A DNA stretch of 64,000 nt from Chlamydia sp. BM-2023 (GCF_964023145.1 NZ_CAXIED010000001.1:1054001-1118000), one strand, 5' to 3'; positions 47,803 through 56,148 are shown, numbered from the stretch's first letter. Program-made: numbers and translations. The notes: generated by a model from the sequence alone, not told the origin.

Positions 47803-50157
47803 ATGGCGTCCCCAGTAGGTAATACTAACCCGGGTTTTGTAGGTGATGACCAAAATGATACGAGCAGAGGATCGAATACAGGAGGAGGTGATGGTGGAGG
47901 TGTCTTAGGCAGAGTTCTGTCTGCGTTTACCTCTACTGGTTCAGGAGGTACTTCTAGTACTGGGCAAGGTGGGGGTTCCGGCACTCAGACACCCCCGGTT
48001 ACAGCACAGGCGAATCCAGGAGGTCCCAGAGGTGCTGTCCCCAGGGTACAAGGCGTAGCTGGAGGAGTTATAACTACGCAGCCGGGAGGTTCTGGAGGCC
48101 ATACGGGTGCTACCGGAGGAAGAGGCGGAGGTATTAACTATGACAGTTTAGGAGCGAGGCCAAGGCCGGGTACTGGAGGTCCTCGTCCTCGGATGGGGTT
48201 AGGAGCAGCAAATCGGCCGCCTATTTACGACAATACCGGAGGAAAACATAAAGGACCTATTACGCAACAACCTGGAAGGGTTAGAGGTGCCATCTTTAAC
48301 CACGGAGTAGGAGGACGTGATAGTTTTGGAGTTGTAAATCAAAATGACAATCAAGATGGCCCTGGAGATGGCAGTAATCAAGTAGTTGGTTTGCTTGCAT
48401 CTTTAATTCAGAATGGTGGCGGAGGATCTGGCGGGTCTGGAGGTGCTTCCGGAGGGGGAAATAACCCCGATCTTATTAAGGTAGTTTTATCTTTGTTACA
48501 GAATGGAGGAACTTCTGGAGGAGGATCTGGTGGGTCTGGAGGCGCTACTGGAGGAGTGAATAACTCCGATATTATTAAGTTAATTTTAGCTGTGTCACAG
48601 AACGGGGGAACTTCTGGAGGAGGATCTGGCGGGTCTGGAGGTGCTTCCGGAGGAGGGCCTTTAGATGGAAGCTTCGGAAAGGTTTTGGAAACTTTGTCTC
48701 GTATAGGAGGCCCTGCAGGATCCGCTGTGGGTTCCGTAGCTGCGCTTCTTGTTTCAGCAGCAGGTAGTAGCCATGCACGACGAGGAGCTCGTTACTGTTA
48801 CGATAACTGTCGCCCTGGTTGTGAGGGTAATTGTTGTTGTCCGAAATGTGGTTGTAGTGAAGGACAATGTGGTTGTGGAGGCTTGGGAAGCCTTTTTTGC
48901 CGTTGTTTGGGGCATTGTTATGGAATGGATACTGAAGATCGGAGCCATTATGAAGAGGGGTTAAGAAATTTAGAAGAGCAGTATGGTTCTGCTGTGTTTT
49001 TAATGGGGTTAAATAGGGTAGGGATTAATACGACGACTCTTTTAGCAGGAGGCGGATCGGATCGGTTGCCTAGCGTAGATGAGGTAAGACAGGCATGCGA
49101 AGAATGTTCTATGAATCTTCCTGAAATATTAACTAATGCGAAGAACGCTTTATGGTTTGAATCGGCGGAAACTTATCCTGAGATACTACGAGATCCTTTT
49201 TGGAGACGTTGTATAGTAACAGCGCTTGGGTCAGCCGGGATGACTGTTAAGAACCCAGATTTAGTCCATCTAGTACGTATTACGCATCATTGGGGAGGTC
49301 CTGGAGGTCCTGAAATTGCCTCGGCATTTGATCCTAATAAACTCGCAGAGTCGCTTTTATCTTTGGAGATAACGAACTCATCCGACAGGCATTCTTCAAC
49401 AAGAGATCTAGGGGTGATGGAATCTGCAGCAGTAATGTTGGATTTGGGGAAAATTTTGACTGTAGCGACTCATGGACACAGACCAATTTGGTTGAGTTTG
49501 AATCAGTACCAACAGATTGTCTGCCTTCTTCTTGGAATGAGAGAAACATGTTTAGTATGTCCGGGTGGTGCAAGGTCTGAACAATATTATAGAGGAAGAG
49601 AAATGCAGGAGTTGGAAACGCAGATAATGAATCGTCGCCGGTTTAACACGCAAGGTCGGGGACCTGCTCCTCTTCCTCCGGAACCGAATCCTTATGTCGA
49701 GGAGGTTTTGAGATGCTTCATAAGTAACCGGCAAAGAGCGGAAATGCTTAGACAACCTGCGGGTGAGGCAAGGCGACAGCTAATTGTTGATTGTTCTAGC
49801 AGATGGATGCTAGCAGCTGGAATAACTCCTGCACAAACGGGAGGCGCGGTAACACAACAGCCTGTGTCACAGGACGGAGGAGGTAACTCCGGGGGAAATA
49901 ATCCTGGGAATTCTGGAGGAGGAAATCGTCCGGGTTCTGGAGGGAACTCGGGCGGCTCAGGAGGAAATAACTCTAATGGAAGAGGTGGTTCAGGAGGATC
50001 TGGAGGCGGTTCTGGGGGAAATAACTCTGGAAGTTCTGGAGGAGGAAATCATCCGGGTTCTGGAGGGAACTCAGGGGGCTCCGGAGGAAATAACTCTAAT
50101 GGAAGAGGTGGCTCCGGAGGATCAGGAGGCATTGGTATATTAGAAACTGCTGTTTAA
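47803..50157 (+). CDS. Large Gly-rich, cysteine-cluster chlamydial protein, CT105-type effector candidate (paralogue 2)
   Basis: A 784-residue protein starting MASPVGNTNPGFV, which matches the start of paralogue 1 (MTFPIGNTRSTMGFV). Residues about 20-330 are Gly-rich low complexity, including three copies of a 33-residue unit (about 198-297). A 13-cysteine cluster follows at about 332-373 (CEGNCCCPKCGCSEGQCGCG). The next 300 residues align with paralogue 1 (AVFLMGLNRVGINTTTLLAG; NLPEILTNAKNALWFESAET). A second Gly/Asn/Ser-rich repeat block closes the protein (about 699-780). AAGGAG 7 bases before ATG 47803 fixes the start. It was probably generated by duplication of the upstream gene followed by repeat expansion. 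Confidence 0.78.
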   Translation: MASPVGNTNPGFVGDDQNDTSRGSNTGGGDGGGVLGRVLSAFTSTGSGGTSSTGQGGGSGTQTPPVTAQANPGGPRGAVPRVQGVAGGVITTQPGGSGGHTGATGGRGGGINYDSLGARPRPGTGGPRPRMGLGAANRPPIYDNTGGKHKGPITQQPGRVRGAIFNHGVGGRDSFGVVNQNDNQDGPGDGSNQVVGLLASLIQNGGGGSGGSGGASGGGNNPDLIKVVLSLLQNGGTSGGGSGGSGGATGGVNNSDIIKLILAVSQNGGTSGGGSGGSGGASGGGPLDGSFGKVLETLSRIGGPAGSAVGSVAALLVSAAGSSHARRGARYCYDNCRPGCEGNCCCPKCGCSEGQCGCGGLGSLFCRCLGHCYGMDTEDRSHYEEGLRNLEEQYGSAVFLMGLNRVGINTTTLLAGGGSDRLPSVDEVRQACEECSMNLPEILTNAKNALWFESAETYPEILRDPFWRRCIVTALGSAGMTVKNPDLVHLVRITHHWGGPGGPEIASAFDPNKLAESLLSLEITNSSDRHSSTRDLGVMESAAVMLDLGKILTVATHGHRPIWLSLNQYQQIVCLLLGMRETCLVCPGGARSEQYYRGREMQELETQIMNRRRFNTQGRGPAPLPPEPNPYVEEVLRCFISNRQRAEMLRQPAGEARRQLIVDCSSRWMLAAGITPAQTGGAVTQQPVSQDGGGNSGGNNPGNSGGGNRPGSGGNSGGSGGNNSNGRGGSGGSGGGSGGNNSGSSGGGNHPGSGGNSGGSGGNNSNGRGGSGGSGGIGILETAV
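48391..48690 (+). repeat. Three tandem ~99-bp coding repeats (Gly-rich unit)
   Basis: Three copies of a unit encoding roughly LLQNGGTSGGGSGGSGGA plus a short helix-like segment ending in IIK or FGKV. Copies 2 and 3 share long identical nucleotide stretches (GGAACTTCTGGAGGAGGATC); copy 1 is about 9 bp shorter. The frame is preserved throughout. Confidence 0.8.
49897..50142 (+). repeat. 123-bp tandem duplication in C-terminal Gly-rich tail
   Basis: Two direct copies (49897-50019 and 50020-50142) that encode NN(P/S)G(N/S)SGGGN and then PGSGGNSGGSGGNNSNGRGG. They differ by few bases, mostly synonymous, until the last codons of copy 2. The near-identity suggests recent slippage or unequal exchange. 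Confidence 0.85.
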
Positions 50158-50978
50158 TTAACAAGTAGGTGGGGGGCTACTTCTCTAGGGTCCCCTGCAG
50201 AAGATGCTACTACTTCTATATTTTTATTAGAGAACGGGGATATAAATGATAGGGCGTGTGCGTGAAGCAACGGACGGGATACGTTTTGAGGCTGATAGTG
50301 TGTTCCATAATCTACATCACCAACAACAGGGTGTCCGAGCATCTGCATGTGTAGGCGAATTTGATGTGTTCTTCCTGTAATGGGTTCGCAACGCATAAGG
50401 GTGTAGTTTTTATAAGAACAAATGACAGACCATTGCGTAATAGTTAGCTTACCACGAGCTTTATCCGTATTTCCAAAAATTACAGCTCCGCAACGTCGTG
50501 ACTTAGGACCTGTATAAGAAATTAACTGTCCTGAAGATTTTTTTGGATGGCCAAAAACTAAAGCTGTATACTGTTTATGTATTTTTCGTTTCTTGAATAA
50601 TTGTGAGAGGGCGTAAGCAGAATCAGAATTTTTAGCAAATAAGATACATCCTGTTGTATCTCTATCTAACCTGTGAACAATATTAAGACCTGTTGTTTTC
50701 GCTAATACTTCCGTAGAGAGATGCGAAGGCTTGTCATAAATACAGAACTGAGGGTCATCCAAAAGAATTTTCGGCTCTGATTTTATTTGCAGAGTTAGGG
50801 TAACGCGATCTCCAGGCTGAACTTTGTAAGACTCAAATCTTTCCAAACGACCGTTTATCCGACAACCGTGATAACGTACTGAATCAAGAATGGCTTGTTT
50901 TTCATATTCAGGTAATTGAGAACGTAAGAAAGATGATAACCTTTCTATATGATCAACAACCCATGTGAATTCTTTCAT
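50154..50978 (-). CDS. RluA/RluD-family pseudouridine synthase
   Basis: A 274-residue RNA pseudouridine synthase. An N-terminal S4-like segment (YKVQPGDRVTLTLQ) precedes the catalytic domain, whose active-site motif HRLDRDTTGCILFAKN holds the catalytic Asp. GRTHQIRLHMQMLGHPVVGD is the standard C-terminal motif. The target RNA site cannot be named. The 3' end overlaps the Gly-rich gene by 4 bp. Counterpart of CT106. Confidence 0.9.
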   Translation of the reverse strand: MKEFTWVVDHIERLSSFLRSQLPEYEKQAILDSVRYHGCRINGRLERFESYKVQPGDRVTLTLQIKSEPKILLDDPQFCIYDKPSHLSTEVLAKTTGLNIVHRLDRDTTGCILFAKNSDSAYALSQLFKKRKIHKQYTALVFGHPKKSSGQLISYTGPKSRRCGAVIFGNTDKARGKLTITQWSVICSYKNYTLMRCEPITGRTHQIRLHMQMLGHPVVGDVDYGTHYQPQNVSRPLLHAHALSFISPFSNKNIEVVASSAGDPREVAPHLLVN

Positions 50979-51024
50979 AAAGTATCAATATTTAGAACTT
51001 AGGTAAAATTTTACGAGAATTTGT

Positions 51025-52134
51025 ATGGCAAAGATAGCTTTTTCTGAAAGAGCAAAGAGATTTCCTACTGAAAAATTAAAGAAATGGTTTACCAAAAATA
51101 AACGTAGCTTCCCTTGGAGAGACAATCCCTCTCCTTATCACGTTTGGGTTTCCGAAGTTATGCTGCAGCAAACACGAGCGGAAGTTGTTGTAAAATATTT
51201 TCTTGAGTGGATGCAAAAATTTCCTACGATAGAATCCTTAGCGGTAGCTAATGAGGAGGATGTTGTAAAAATTTGGGAGGGGCTTGGTTATTACACAAGG
51301 GCGAGAAACCTTTTGCATGGTGCCCGAATGGTAATGAGTCAGTTTGGAGGAGAGCTTCCCGATAATCATTTAGATTTGATGCAGATAAAGGGTTTAGGGC
51401 CCTATACAGTGCATGCAATTTTAGCTTTTGCTTTTAAGAGACGAACAGCGGCTGTTGATGGTAATGTTTTACGTGTGATAAGTAGGATTTTTTTGATAGA
51501 AGCTTCTATAGATTTAGAATCTACAAAAACATGGATATCCCGCATTACCCAGTCGATTTTACCCTCTAAAGACCCGCAAGTTTTCTCAGAAGCTTTGATA
51601 GAACTTGGCGCATGTATATGCACGCGTTCTCCTAAATGTGACATATGCCCAATGCGAAAAGTTTGCGGAGCAGTTAATGAAGGTAAGCAGAGGCTTCTTC
51701 CTATACGTCATGCTAGAAAAAAAATAGTAACCTTATTTCGTTGGGTCGCGATTATTTTTTATAAGGAATTCATTGTTCTTGAACACAGGAAACCCGAAGA
51801 AATGATGGCTGGTTTATATGAATTTCCTTACATAGAGATTGAATCACTTGAAGATCTTAAAGATATGAATTCTCTGACTAAAGAAATGGAAAATATTATA
51901 GGATCTAGCTTGGTTTTTTCAGGAGAGTTGGAGGAGCAGCGCCACGCATTTACCCATTATAAGGTGCGGTTGCTTCCTAAGATTTTTTATGCAAAATTTC
52001 GCCCTAAGTCAGAAAATCTTTATCCCCTAGATGCTATAGATTCGTTGCCTTTTTCCTCAGGACATAGAAAAATAAAGTCTTGGGTATTAGAAAATATACA
52101 TACTGTTGTTCACTCAGAATTTGCCGAGGTTTAA
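51025..52134 (+). CDS. mutY: Adenine DNA glycosylase
   Basis: Removes A mispaired with 8-oxoG or G. The 369-residue MutY has the helix-hairpin-helix and catalytic Asp region (IKGLGPYTVHAILAFA... AAVDGNVLRVISR), an iron-sulfur cluster segment CICTRSPKCDICPMRKVC, and a C-terminal NUDIX-like 8-oxoG-recognition domain (about 225-365). The first Cys spacing is C-x5-C-x2-C-x5-C instead of the usual C-x6-C-x2-C-x5-C, with an additional Cys two residues before. The MazG-like gene follows after 4 bp. Counterpart of CT107. Confidence 0.93.
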   Translation: MAKIAFSERAKRFPTEKLKKWFTKNKRSFPWRDNPSPYHVWVSEVMLQQTRAEVVVKYFLEWMQKFPTIESLAVANEEDVVKIWEGLGYYTRARNLLHGARMVMSQFGGELPDNHLDLMQIKGLGPYTVHAILAFAFKRRTAAVDGNVLRVISRIFLIEASIDLESTKTWISRITQSILPSKDPQVFSEALIELGACICTRSPKCDICPMRKVCGAVNEGKQRLLPIRHARKKIVTLFRWVAIIFYKEFIVLEHRKPEEMMAGLYEFPYIEIESLEDLKDMNSLTKEMENIIGSSLVFSGELEEQRHAFTHYKVRLLPKIFYAKFRPKSENLYPLDAIDSLPFSSGHRKIKSWVLENIHTVVHSEFAEV

Positions 52135-52138
52135 ATCC

Positions 52139-52522
52139 ATGAAAGATATCAATTTCCCCCAGTTAATAGAACTAGCAAGGAAAATGGTCATGGACGGGGT
52201 CTGTCCTTGGACAGATCAGCAAAATTTTGATTCTTTAATAAAATGTATCTTAGGGGAGTGTGATGAACTCTCAGAAGCAGTTCATGAAGGACACTCTACT
52301 AAGGAAATTACTTCTGAAGCTGGGGATGTCCTTATCCTCATTCTTATGTTATGTTATAAGCTAGAGTCTCTAGGCCTTTCTACTGTCGAGGGAATAATTA
52401 CCGAAGCGGTTTCTAAGATTCGTCGTCGAGCTCCTCATGTTTTTTCCAGTAAAGCCATTTCTTATGAGGAAGCTCGTAAGGCTTGGGCTCTTGGTAAATT
52501 ACAAGAAAAAAGTGAAAAATAG
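52139..52522 (+). CDS. MazG-like nucleotide pyrophosphohydrolase
   Basis: A 127-residue all-alpha protein. The MazG pattern CPWTDQQNFDSLIKCI is followed by the metal-binding LGECDELSEAV and EAGDVLILILML (ExxDE...ExxD). It would hydrolyse non-canonical or excess NTPs, a sanitising role that fits its neighbour MutY and the dUTPase elsewhere. ATG 52139 follows GAGGTT by about 6 bases and starts 4 bp after mutY. Confidence 0.82.
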   Translation: MKDINFPQLIELARKMVMDGVCPWTDQQNFDSLIKCILGECDELSEAVHEGHSTKEITSEAGDVLILILMLCYKLESLGLSTVEGIITEAVSKIRRRAPHVFSSKAISYEEARKAWALGKLQEKSEK

Positions 52523-52581
52523 GAATTTTACTCAGGGCTTTCCTCTTTAGTAAAATTCATTAAATGTGATATCAAGGAGCA

Positions 52582-52692
52582 GTAAGTTGGGGACCTTTAA
52601 GAGAGGAAACCTACGAACCGGGTCAGGACTGGAAGGTAGCAGCCCTAAGAAGTGCTTTTTTTTGCTAGAAGTGTTTCTCCAGCTTACTTTTT
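52582..52692 (+). ncRNA. ffs: Signal recognition particle RNA (4.5S type)
   Basis: The SRP core GGGTCAGGACTGGAAGGTAG followed by CAGCC is diagnostic. The 5' end GTAAGTTGGGGA pairs with the 3' end TCTCCAGCTTAC, giving the long hairpin of bacterial 4.5S RNA, about 106 nt. A run of T after the closing stem (TTACTTTTTTAC) is the terminator. It binds Ffh for co-translational membrane targeting. Confidence 0.95.
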
Positions 52693-52707
52693 TACTTCTC
52701 AGTTATT

Positions 52708-53484
52708 TCATACTGATAGCATTCCAATATTTGTCATATTGAACAACATGTGCAAAACAATAGGCGCAACAATATGGCGTTCTTTCTCGTAGAGAAATCC
52801 CGTACATAAAGAAAAAATAAGTAATATAGGGACAAAGACTAAACTTCCCCAAGAGTGCTCGACATGCGTAAGGGCAAATATTACTGAAGAATAAAGAAGA
52901 GCATAAACCCTATTCATCTTATTTTTCAAAAAGGTTTGTAGGAAACCTCTGAAGAATATCTCCTCAGCAAAGGGAATAAGAATCCCCACACTTAAAATAA
53001 ACCCGCGGTCATACACTGTAGATGTCAGTGTATCTTGAACTTCTTGAGTAAGTGTTTGTTCTTGTAAAGACTCTACAGGGAAGATAAATATCAATAGCTT
53101 ACTAAGTACTAAACCTACGATTTGTGTGATTGGAATGACAATTACCCACATTCTACATGCGGAAAATATCGCTCTCCAACATGTCGCTCGGGGTTTATTC
53201 CCTGAGTAGATCACGCTTCTTGTAATATCAATAGGCAGGCTAAGAAGATAAAAGATGAATGCGCAGGCTAAGAATACCCCATGTAGGGAACGTGCGGTAA
53301 CATCTGAATGAGACCCCGTAATGAAGGGTAATAAGCCAGGAAGAAATAGAAGTATAACTCCAGCAAGGATATGACGTAAACGAAGAGGAGTTTTTTCTGC
53401 TGGCTTTGGCCAGGTAAAAAAGTTTCTTGATGCTACAGCTGCGAGAGCTAGAAATACAAGAAGAAATAACCAAGAACGGATCAT
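52708..53484 (-). CDS. CPBP-family intramembrane metalloprotease (CAAX protease-like)
   Basis: A 258-residue protein with about seven hydrophobic helices. The CPBP motifs are present in order: EEIFFRGF (EExxxR), FALTHVEHS with His, and the final HMLFN. Such proteases cut within membranes; in bacteria the substrates are mostly unknown. It starts 3 bp after the lipoprotein gene, so the pair is co-transcribed. Confidence 0.85.
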   Translation of the reverse strand: MIRSWLFLLVFLALAAVASRNFFTWPKPAEKTPLRLRHILAGVILLFLPGLLPFITGSHSDVTARSLHGVFLACAFIFYLLSLPIDITRSVIYSGNKPRATCWRAIFSACRMWVIVIPITQIVGLVLSKLLIFIFPVESLQEQTLTQEVQDTLTSTVYDRGFILSVGILIPFAEEIFFRGFLQTFLKNKMNRVYALLYSSVIFALTHVEHSWGSLVFVPILLIFSLCTGFLYEKERHIVAPIVLHMLFNMTNIGMLSV

Positions 53485-53487
53485 AAA

Positions 53488-54132
53488 TTACGAATAATTT
53501 GCACAAACATAACCTTCGACTCTAGCAACAACCTCTCGAAATAGACGGTGATGCATAAGACCCATAGGTGTTGCTTCGAAATGTTTTGTTTGCCATCCGT
53601 AACGGTGATAGTCGCTTCCTGCTATAGCAACAGGTTGCGTTGATTCAATGATTTCTTGATAGATCATAGAAACTTTATTATGACGGATATCAAAAACGCG
53701 AACACGTACGGATGCTGTTATAGAGTCATGACCGAACATATCTTCAGAGCTTTTTTGTTCTAGTAGTTCTGTAGCTACGATAAATTCCGCAGGAAGAAAT
53801 TCTGTTACTGCTCCTGGAGAAAATTGCGGAACCACAGGGGAGTAAAATTGAGATATAATCTGCGGAGAAGCACTATGCTTAATTAAATAAAGCTTTTCAG
53901 AGGAGTGGAGTCTCTTGCTAATTTCTTGTGTGAATTCTGTTTGTAAGTTCCATGGAAGAGCTTCTGAAACTTTCCCAGAGCGATAAAATACCGGCAACAT
54001 GGCAACGACACCCTTTGCTTTACTTCCTGATTTGTAAAGCTTGGGATGGTAGCTTCCGGATGCTGGTAGAGAACAGCTAGATAGGTTTACAGACAAAAGT
54101 CCACAGGAAACTAGTAGAAGTAGTTTTCGCAT
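53488..54132 (-). CDS. Lipoprotein of unknown function (CT253-like)
   Basis: A 214-residue lipoprotein. The signal peptide ends with the lipobox LSSC (Cys20). The mature part begins SLPASGSYHPKLYKSG and has no recognised domain; segments such as GVVAMLPVFYRSG and EFIVATELLEQKS suggest an alpha/beta fold, possibly related to outer-membrane assembly lipoproteins of the DUF799/LpoB type, but weakly. It precedes the CPBP protease gene. It resembles CT253 in type and place, a conserved chlamydial lipoprotein. Confidence 0.8.
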   Translation of the reverse strand: MRKLLLLVSCGLLSVNLSSCSLPASGSYHPKLYKSGSKAKGVVAMLPVFYRSGKVSEALPWNLQTEFTQEISKRLHSSEKLYLIKHSASPQIISQFYSPVVPQFSPGAVTEFLPAEFIVATELLEQKSSEDMFGHDSITASVRVRVFDIRHNKVSMIYQEIIESTQPVAIAGSDYHRYGWQTKHFEATPMGLMHHRLFREVVARVEGYVCANYS

Positions 54133-54334
54133 AATCGCTGTCCTTATATTACAGAATACCTTCGGTATTTAATTTTTACTTTGGTAAAGCGACCCATTCC
54201 TTGCGCAAAGATCCACGCTTCCTTAAAGATGGGCAGTTTATTTATCGTTCCTAAGTTATAACAAAGAAAAAAATAAAAACAAGTCCCGACTCAAAATCAT
54301 AGAAAACTCTGAATCAATTACAGCGGCTGCTGTT

Positions 54335-54466
54335 TTATTTTAACCAAGATAGAGAGGATTGCTCATGTTGCGAGTGTGCAGAACCACAGTCTTGGGGAAT
54401 TAACGTGCATCCTGGAAGTAGTAACGCAGGTGATGAGAATACAAGAATAGAAAGAAACCATTTCAT
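54335..54466 (-). CDS. Very small lipoprotein (43 aa)
   Basis: On the minus strand an ATG at 54466 opens a 43-residue frame starting MKWFLSILVFSSPALLLPGC. This is a compact lipoprotein signal with lipobox LPGC (Cys20). The remaining 23 residues (TLIPQDCGSAHSQHEQSSLS, then WLK) hold one further Cys. AAGGA lies 11 bases upstream. No other start fits the signal. It sits between the larger lipoprotein and the Inc genes, on the same strand. No known family is recognised; it may be a fragment, but the intact lipobox argues for a working gene. Confidence 0.6.
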   Translation of the reverse strand: MKWFLSILVFSSPALLLPGCTLIPQDCGSAHSQHEQSSLSWLK

Positions 54467-54641
54467 TGCTATGCTTATCCTTACATGGTCTTTTTCATCG
54501 ATTCATAATAATAATGAGCGTTTTCTGCAAAGTTTAATTATTAGCTTAGCTTAAGAATAGGCTGGTTTTAAGAGAGCCTATAGATTGAAATTCTGAATTT
54601 CGTGTTCCAAAGGAACCTTTTCGTAAGAAATAACCTCATAG

Positions 54642-54681
54642 ATAATAAAAAAGGAACTTAGGCTGTACGCCTAAATTCCTT
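54642..54681 (-). terminator. Rho-independent terminator after Inc gene
   Basis: On the minus strand AAGGAA(T)TTAGGC pairs with GCCTAA(G)TTCCTT around GTACA and runs into TTTTTTATT. A second hairpin (AAGACTCTCTGTAAAGAGTTCTT on the plus strand, shown in part: AGACTCTC...GAGTTCTT) lies just before it. The remaining bases between 54467 and 54771 hold no other feature I can support. Confidence 0.88.
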
Positions 54682-54771
54682 AGAAAGACTCTCTGTAAAG
54701 AGTTCTTACAAGCAAAAAGAAGATTTTTTCTCTTCTTAAAAATCCCAGACTTGTTTCGTTTTCTTCTTATA

Positions 54772-55431
54772 CTAGCTCTTATTAACGCCATCACTGTTTT
54801 CAGAAGTATCTTCTTCTTCCGAAGGTTGATTTCCTTCAACATGGTCTGAGCCTTCAGCTCCTTCTGTATTCTGGGTGCCGTTTTGGGTTTCGTCGACTTC
54901 TCCAGTTTCCTCGTTATTAGATGGCTGAGCATCAGCTTCCCCAACTTGTGAGCTGGAGCTATCTCCCCCTTGGGAAGGATCAACTTCATCTGAGGGGCTT
55001 GGCTCTGGGCTGCCGTCTACTGCAGGAGGTGTTGTATCACTAGGACCTTGTGGCTGCCCTGCAGGAGTTCCTCCACCTGTTCCAGTTTGATCTTCAAGAT
55101 CAACCTCACCAGTCTCAGGAGTTCCTTCAGGTTTTTCTGTAGGAATAGGTTTAGGAGTAGGAGCTGGTAGCAGTTTAGGGCGTAATTGACGAATAGCAAC
55201 TGCTAGCAAAACAAACACAAGAGCTACAGAAATAGGAACTGCCCATAGTGCTGTGATACCACTCATAACAGCTGCGGCTATGCCTGCACCAATTAATACT
55301 ACAGATATAAACGCAATAACACAGAGAACTGATGCGAGTTTTCTATCGACACTTTGTCGTGGTGAGAGTTTTTCGGCCCCTGGGGTGAGTACTGGAGATG
55401 GCGTGGATGTTGTTGGTATTGATGTTGTCAT
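54772..55431 (-). CDS. Inc protein with long acidic low-complexity tail
   Basis: A 219-residue protein with a bilobed hydrophobic domain (about 32-55 and 60-80) after a Thr/Ser/Pro-rich N-terminus. The C-terminal 125 residues are acidic and Pro/Gln/Ser-rich (PTPKPIPTEKPEGTPETGEV ... EEEDTSENSDGVNKS), predicted to be disordered and exposed to host cytosol. The sequence after the second helix (IRQLRPKLLP) matches that of the 114-residue Inc at 55718 (IHKLRPKTSP), so these two are probably paralogues. The gene is followed by a strong terminator. Confidence 0.75.
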   Translation of the reverse strand: MTTSIPTTSTPSPVLTPGAEKLSPRQSVDRKLASVLCVIAFISVVLIGAGIAAAVMSGITALWAVPISVALVFVLLAVAIRQLRPKLLPAPTPKPIPTEKPEGTPETGEVDLEDQTGTGGGTPAGQPQGPSDTTPPAVDGSPEPSPSDEVDPSQGGDSSSSQVGEADAQPSNNEETGEVDETQNGTQNTEGAEGSDHVEGNQPSEEEDTSENSDGVNKS

Positions 55432-55656
55432 AGTTTTCCATAAATTATTAATGATTGATTGGGAGCATACTACCGCAAAAAAGATTTTAAGTCTTTCACT
55501 TAGTGAAGTTTGGCGTGAACGCTAGTCCCATGCCGAATGGGTTTTTTGAATAGAGATTCTTAATTTTTAGTAAGAATTTTTTAGATAGTCTTTAAAAGTA
55601 AATATTTATTAACAATTTAAAGTCCAGTTAAATCAATGAGCTGTTGTTTGAAGAAG

Positions 55657-55695
55657 AAAGATAGGCATTGACCTAGTTTTCTAGGGCCTATCTTT
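55657..55695 (-). terminator. Hairpin terminator candidate after the small Inc gene
   Basis: On the minus strand AAAGATAGGC pairs with GCCTATCTTT, with a further CCTAG/CTAGG stem inside, forming a 15-bp interrupted hairpin. The tail (CTTCTTC) is pyrimidine-rich but not a true U run, so efficiency is uncertain. Confidence 0.55.
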
Positions 55696-55717
55696 GCTCT
55701 GGGAGGGGAAAAAAGTA

Positions 55718-56062
55718 TTAGGAGGATAGAGGGCCGCCGCTGTTATAATACTCTTCGGCATTAAAGTCTGGGTCAACGTTTGCGAACCCTAAGGGAACCG
55801 GAGAGGTTTTAGGACGAAGTTTGTGAATGGTAAGCACAAGAACCACAGTAGCAACAAGAGCCACTATAGGAATAGCTATCAGGGGAAGTATGCCTGTTAA
55901 GATAGTAGCGGCTGCTCCTCCTGCAATTGTGAGAATTCCTATTAAAGTAGTTGCAATGAGAAGACCCCGGTTCACCTGAACAGCTCTCTTGTGCTGCGAA
56001 GCAGAGATAAACTTAGGAACGCCTGCCATATCTGCGGGCTGGGGAGAGTTACTTACTGACAT
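55718..56062 (-). CDS. Small Inc protein
   Basis: A 114-residue protein with two helices at about 33-56 and 59-79 (LIATTLIGILTIAGGAAATI; IPIVALVATVVLVLTI), a polar N-terminus (MSVSNSPQPAD) and a short tail. It shares the post-helix LRPK motif and overall plan with the 219-residue Inc downstream, and the MSVS start with the 344-residue Inc upstream. It is flanked by non-coding gaps of 86 and 286 bp, so it may have its own promoter. Confidence 0.72.
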   Translation of the reverse strand: MSVSNSPQPADMAGVPKFISASQHKRAVQVNRGLLIATTLIGILTIAGGAAATILTGILPLIAIPIVALVATVVLVLTIHKLRPKTSPVPLGFANVDPDFNAEEYYNSGGPLSS

Positions 56063-56148
56063 TAACTAAACCGTGGTTAATTATGATTTTTTATAATGGA
56101 TAGTTTAATTTTATACTAATTCCATTTATTAGAAGAGATTTAATATCG

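Noticed and set aside
47727..47984. Proline-rich minus-strand frame opposite the Gly-rich gene
   Set aside because: Gly codons (GGN) read as Pro (CCN) on the other strand; a shadow of the real gene.
48391..50142. Repeats resembling an array
   Set aside because: Units are in frame, adjacent without unique spacers, and encode Gly-rich peptide, so this is not CRISPR.
54636..54989. 117-residue frame on the minus strand overlapping the acidic Inc tail
   Set aside because: It is the other reading of a repetitive acidic coding stretch, lysine-rich as a consequence, runs through a strong terminator and has no ribosome site.
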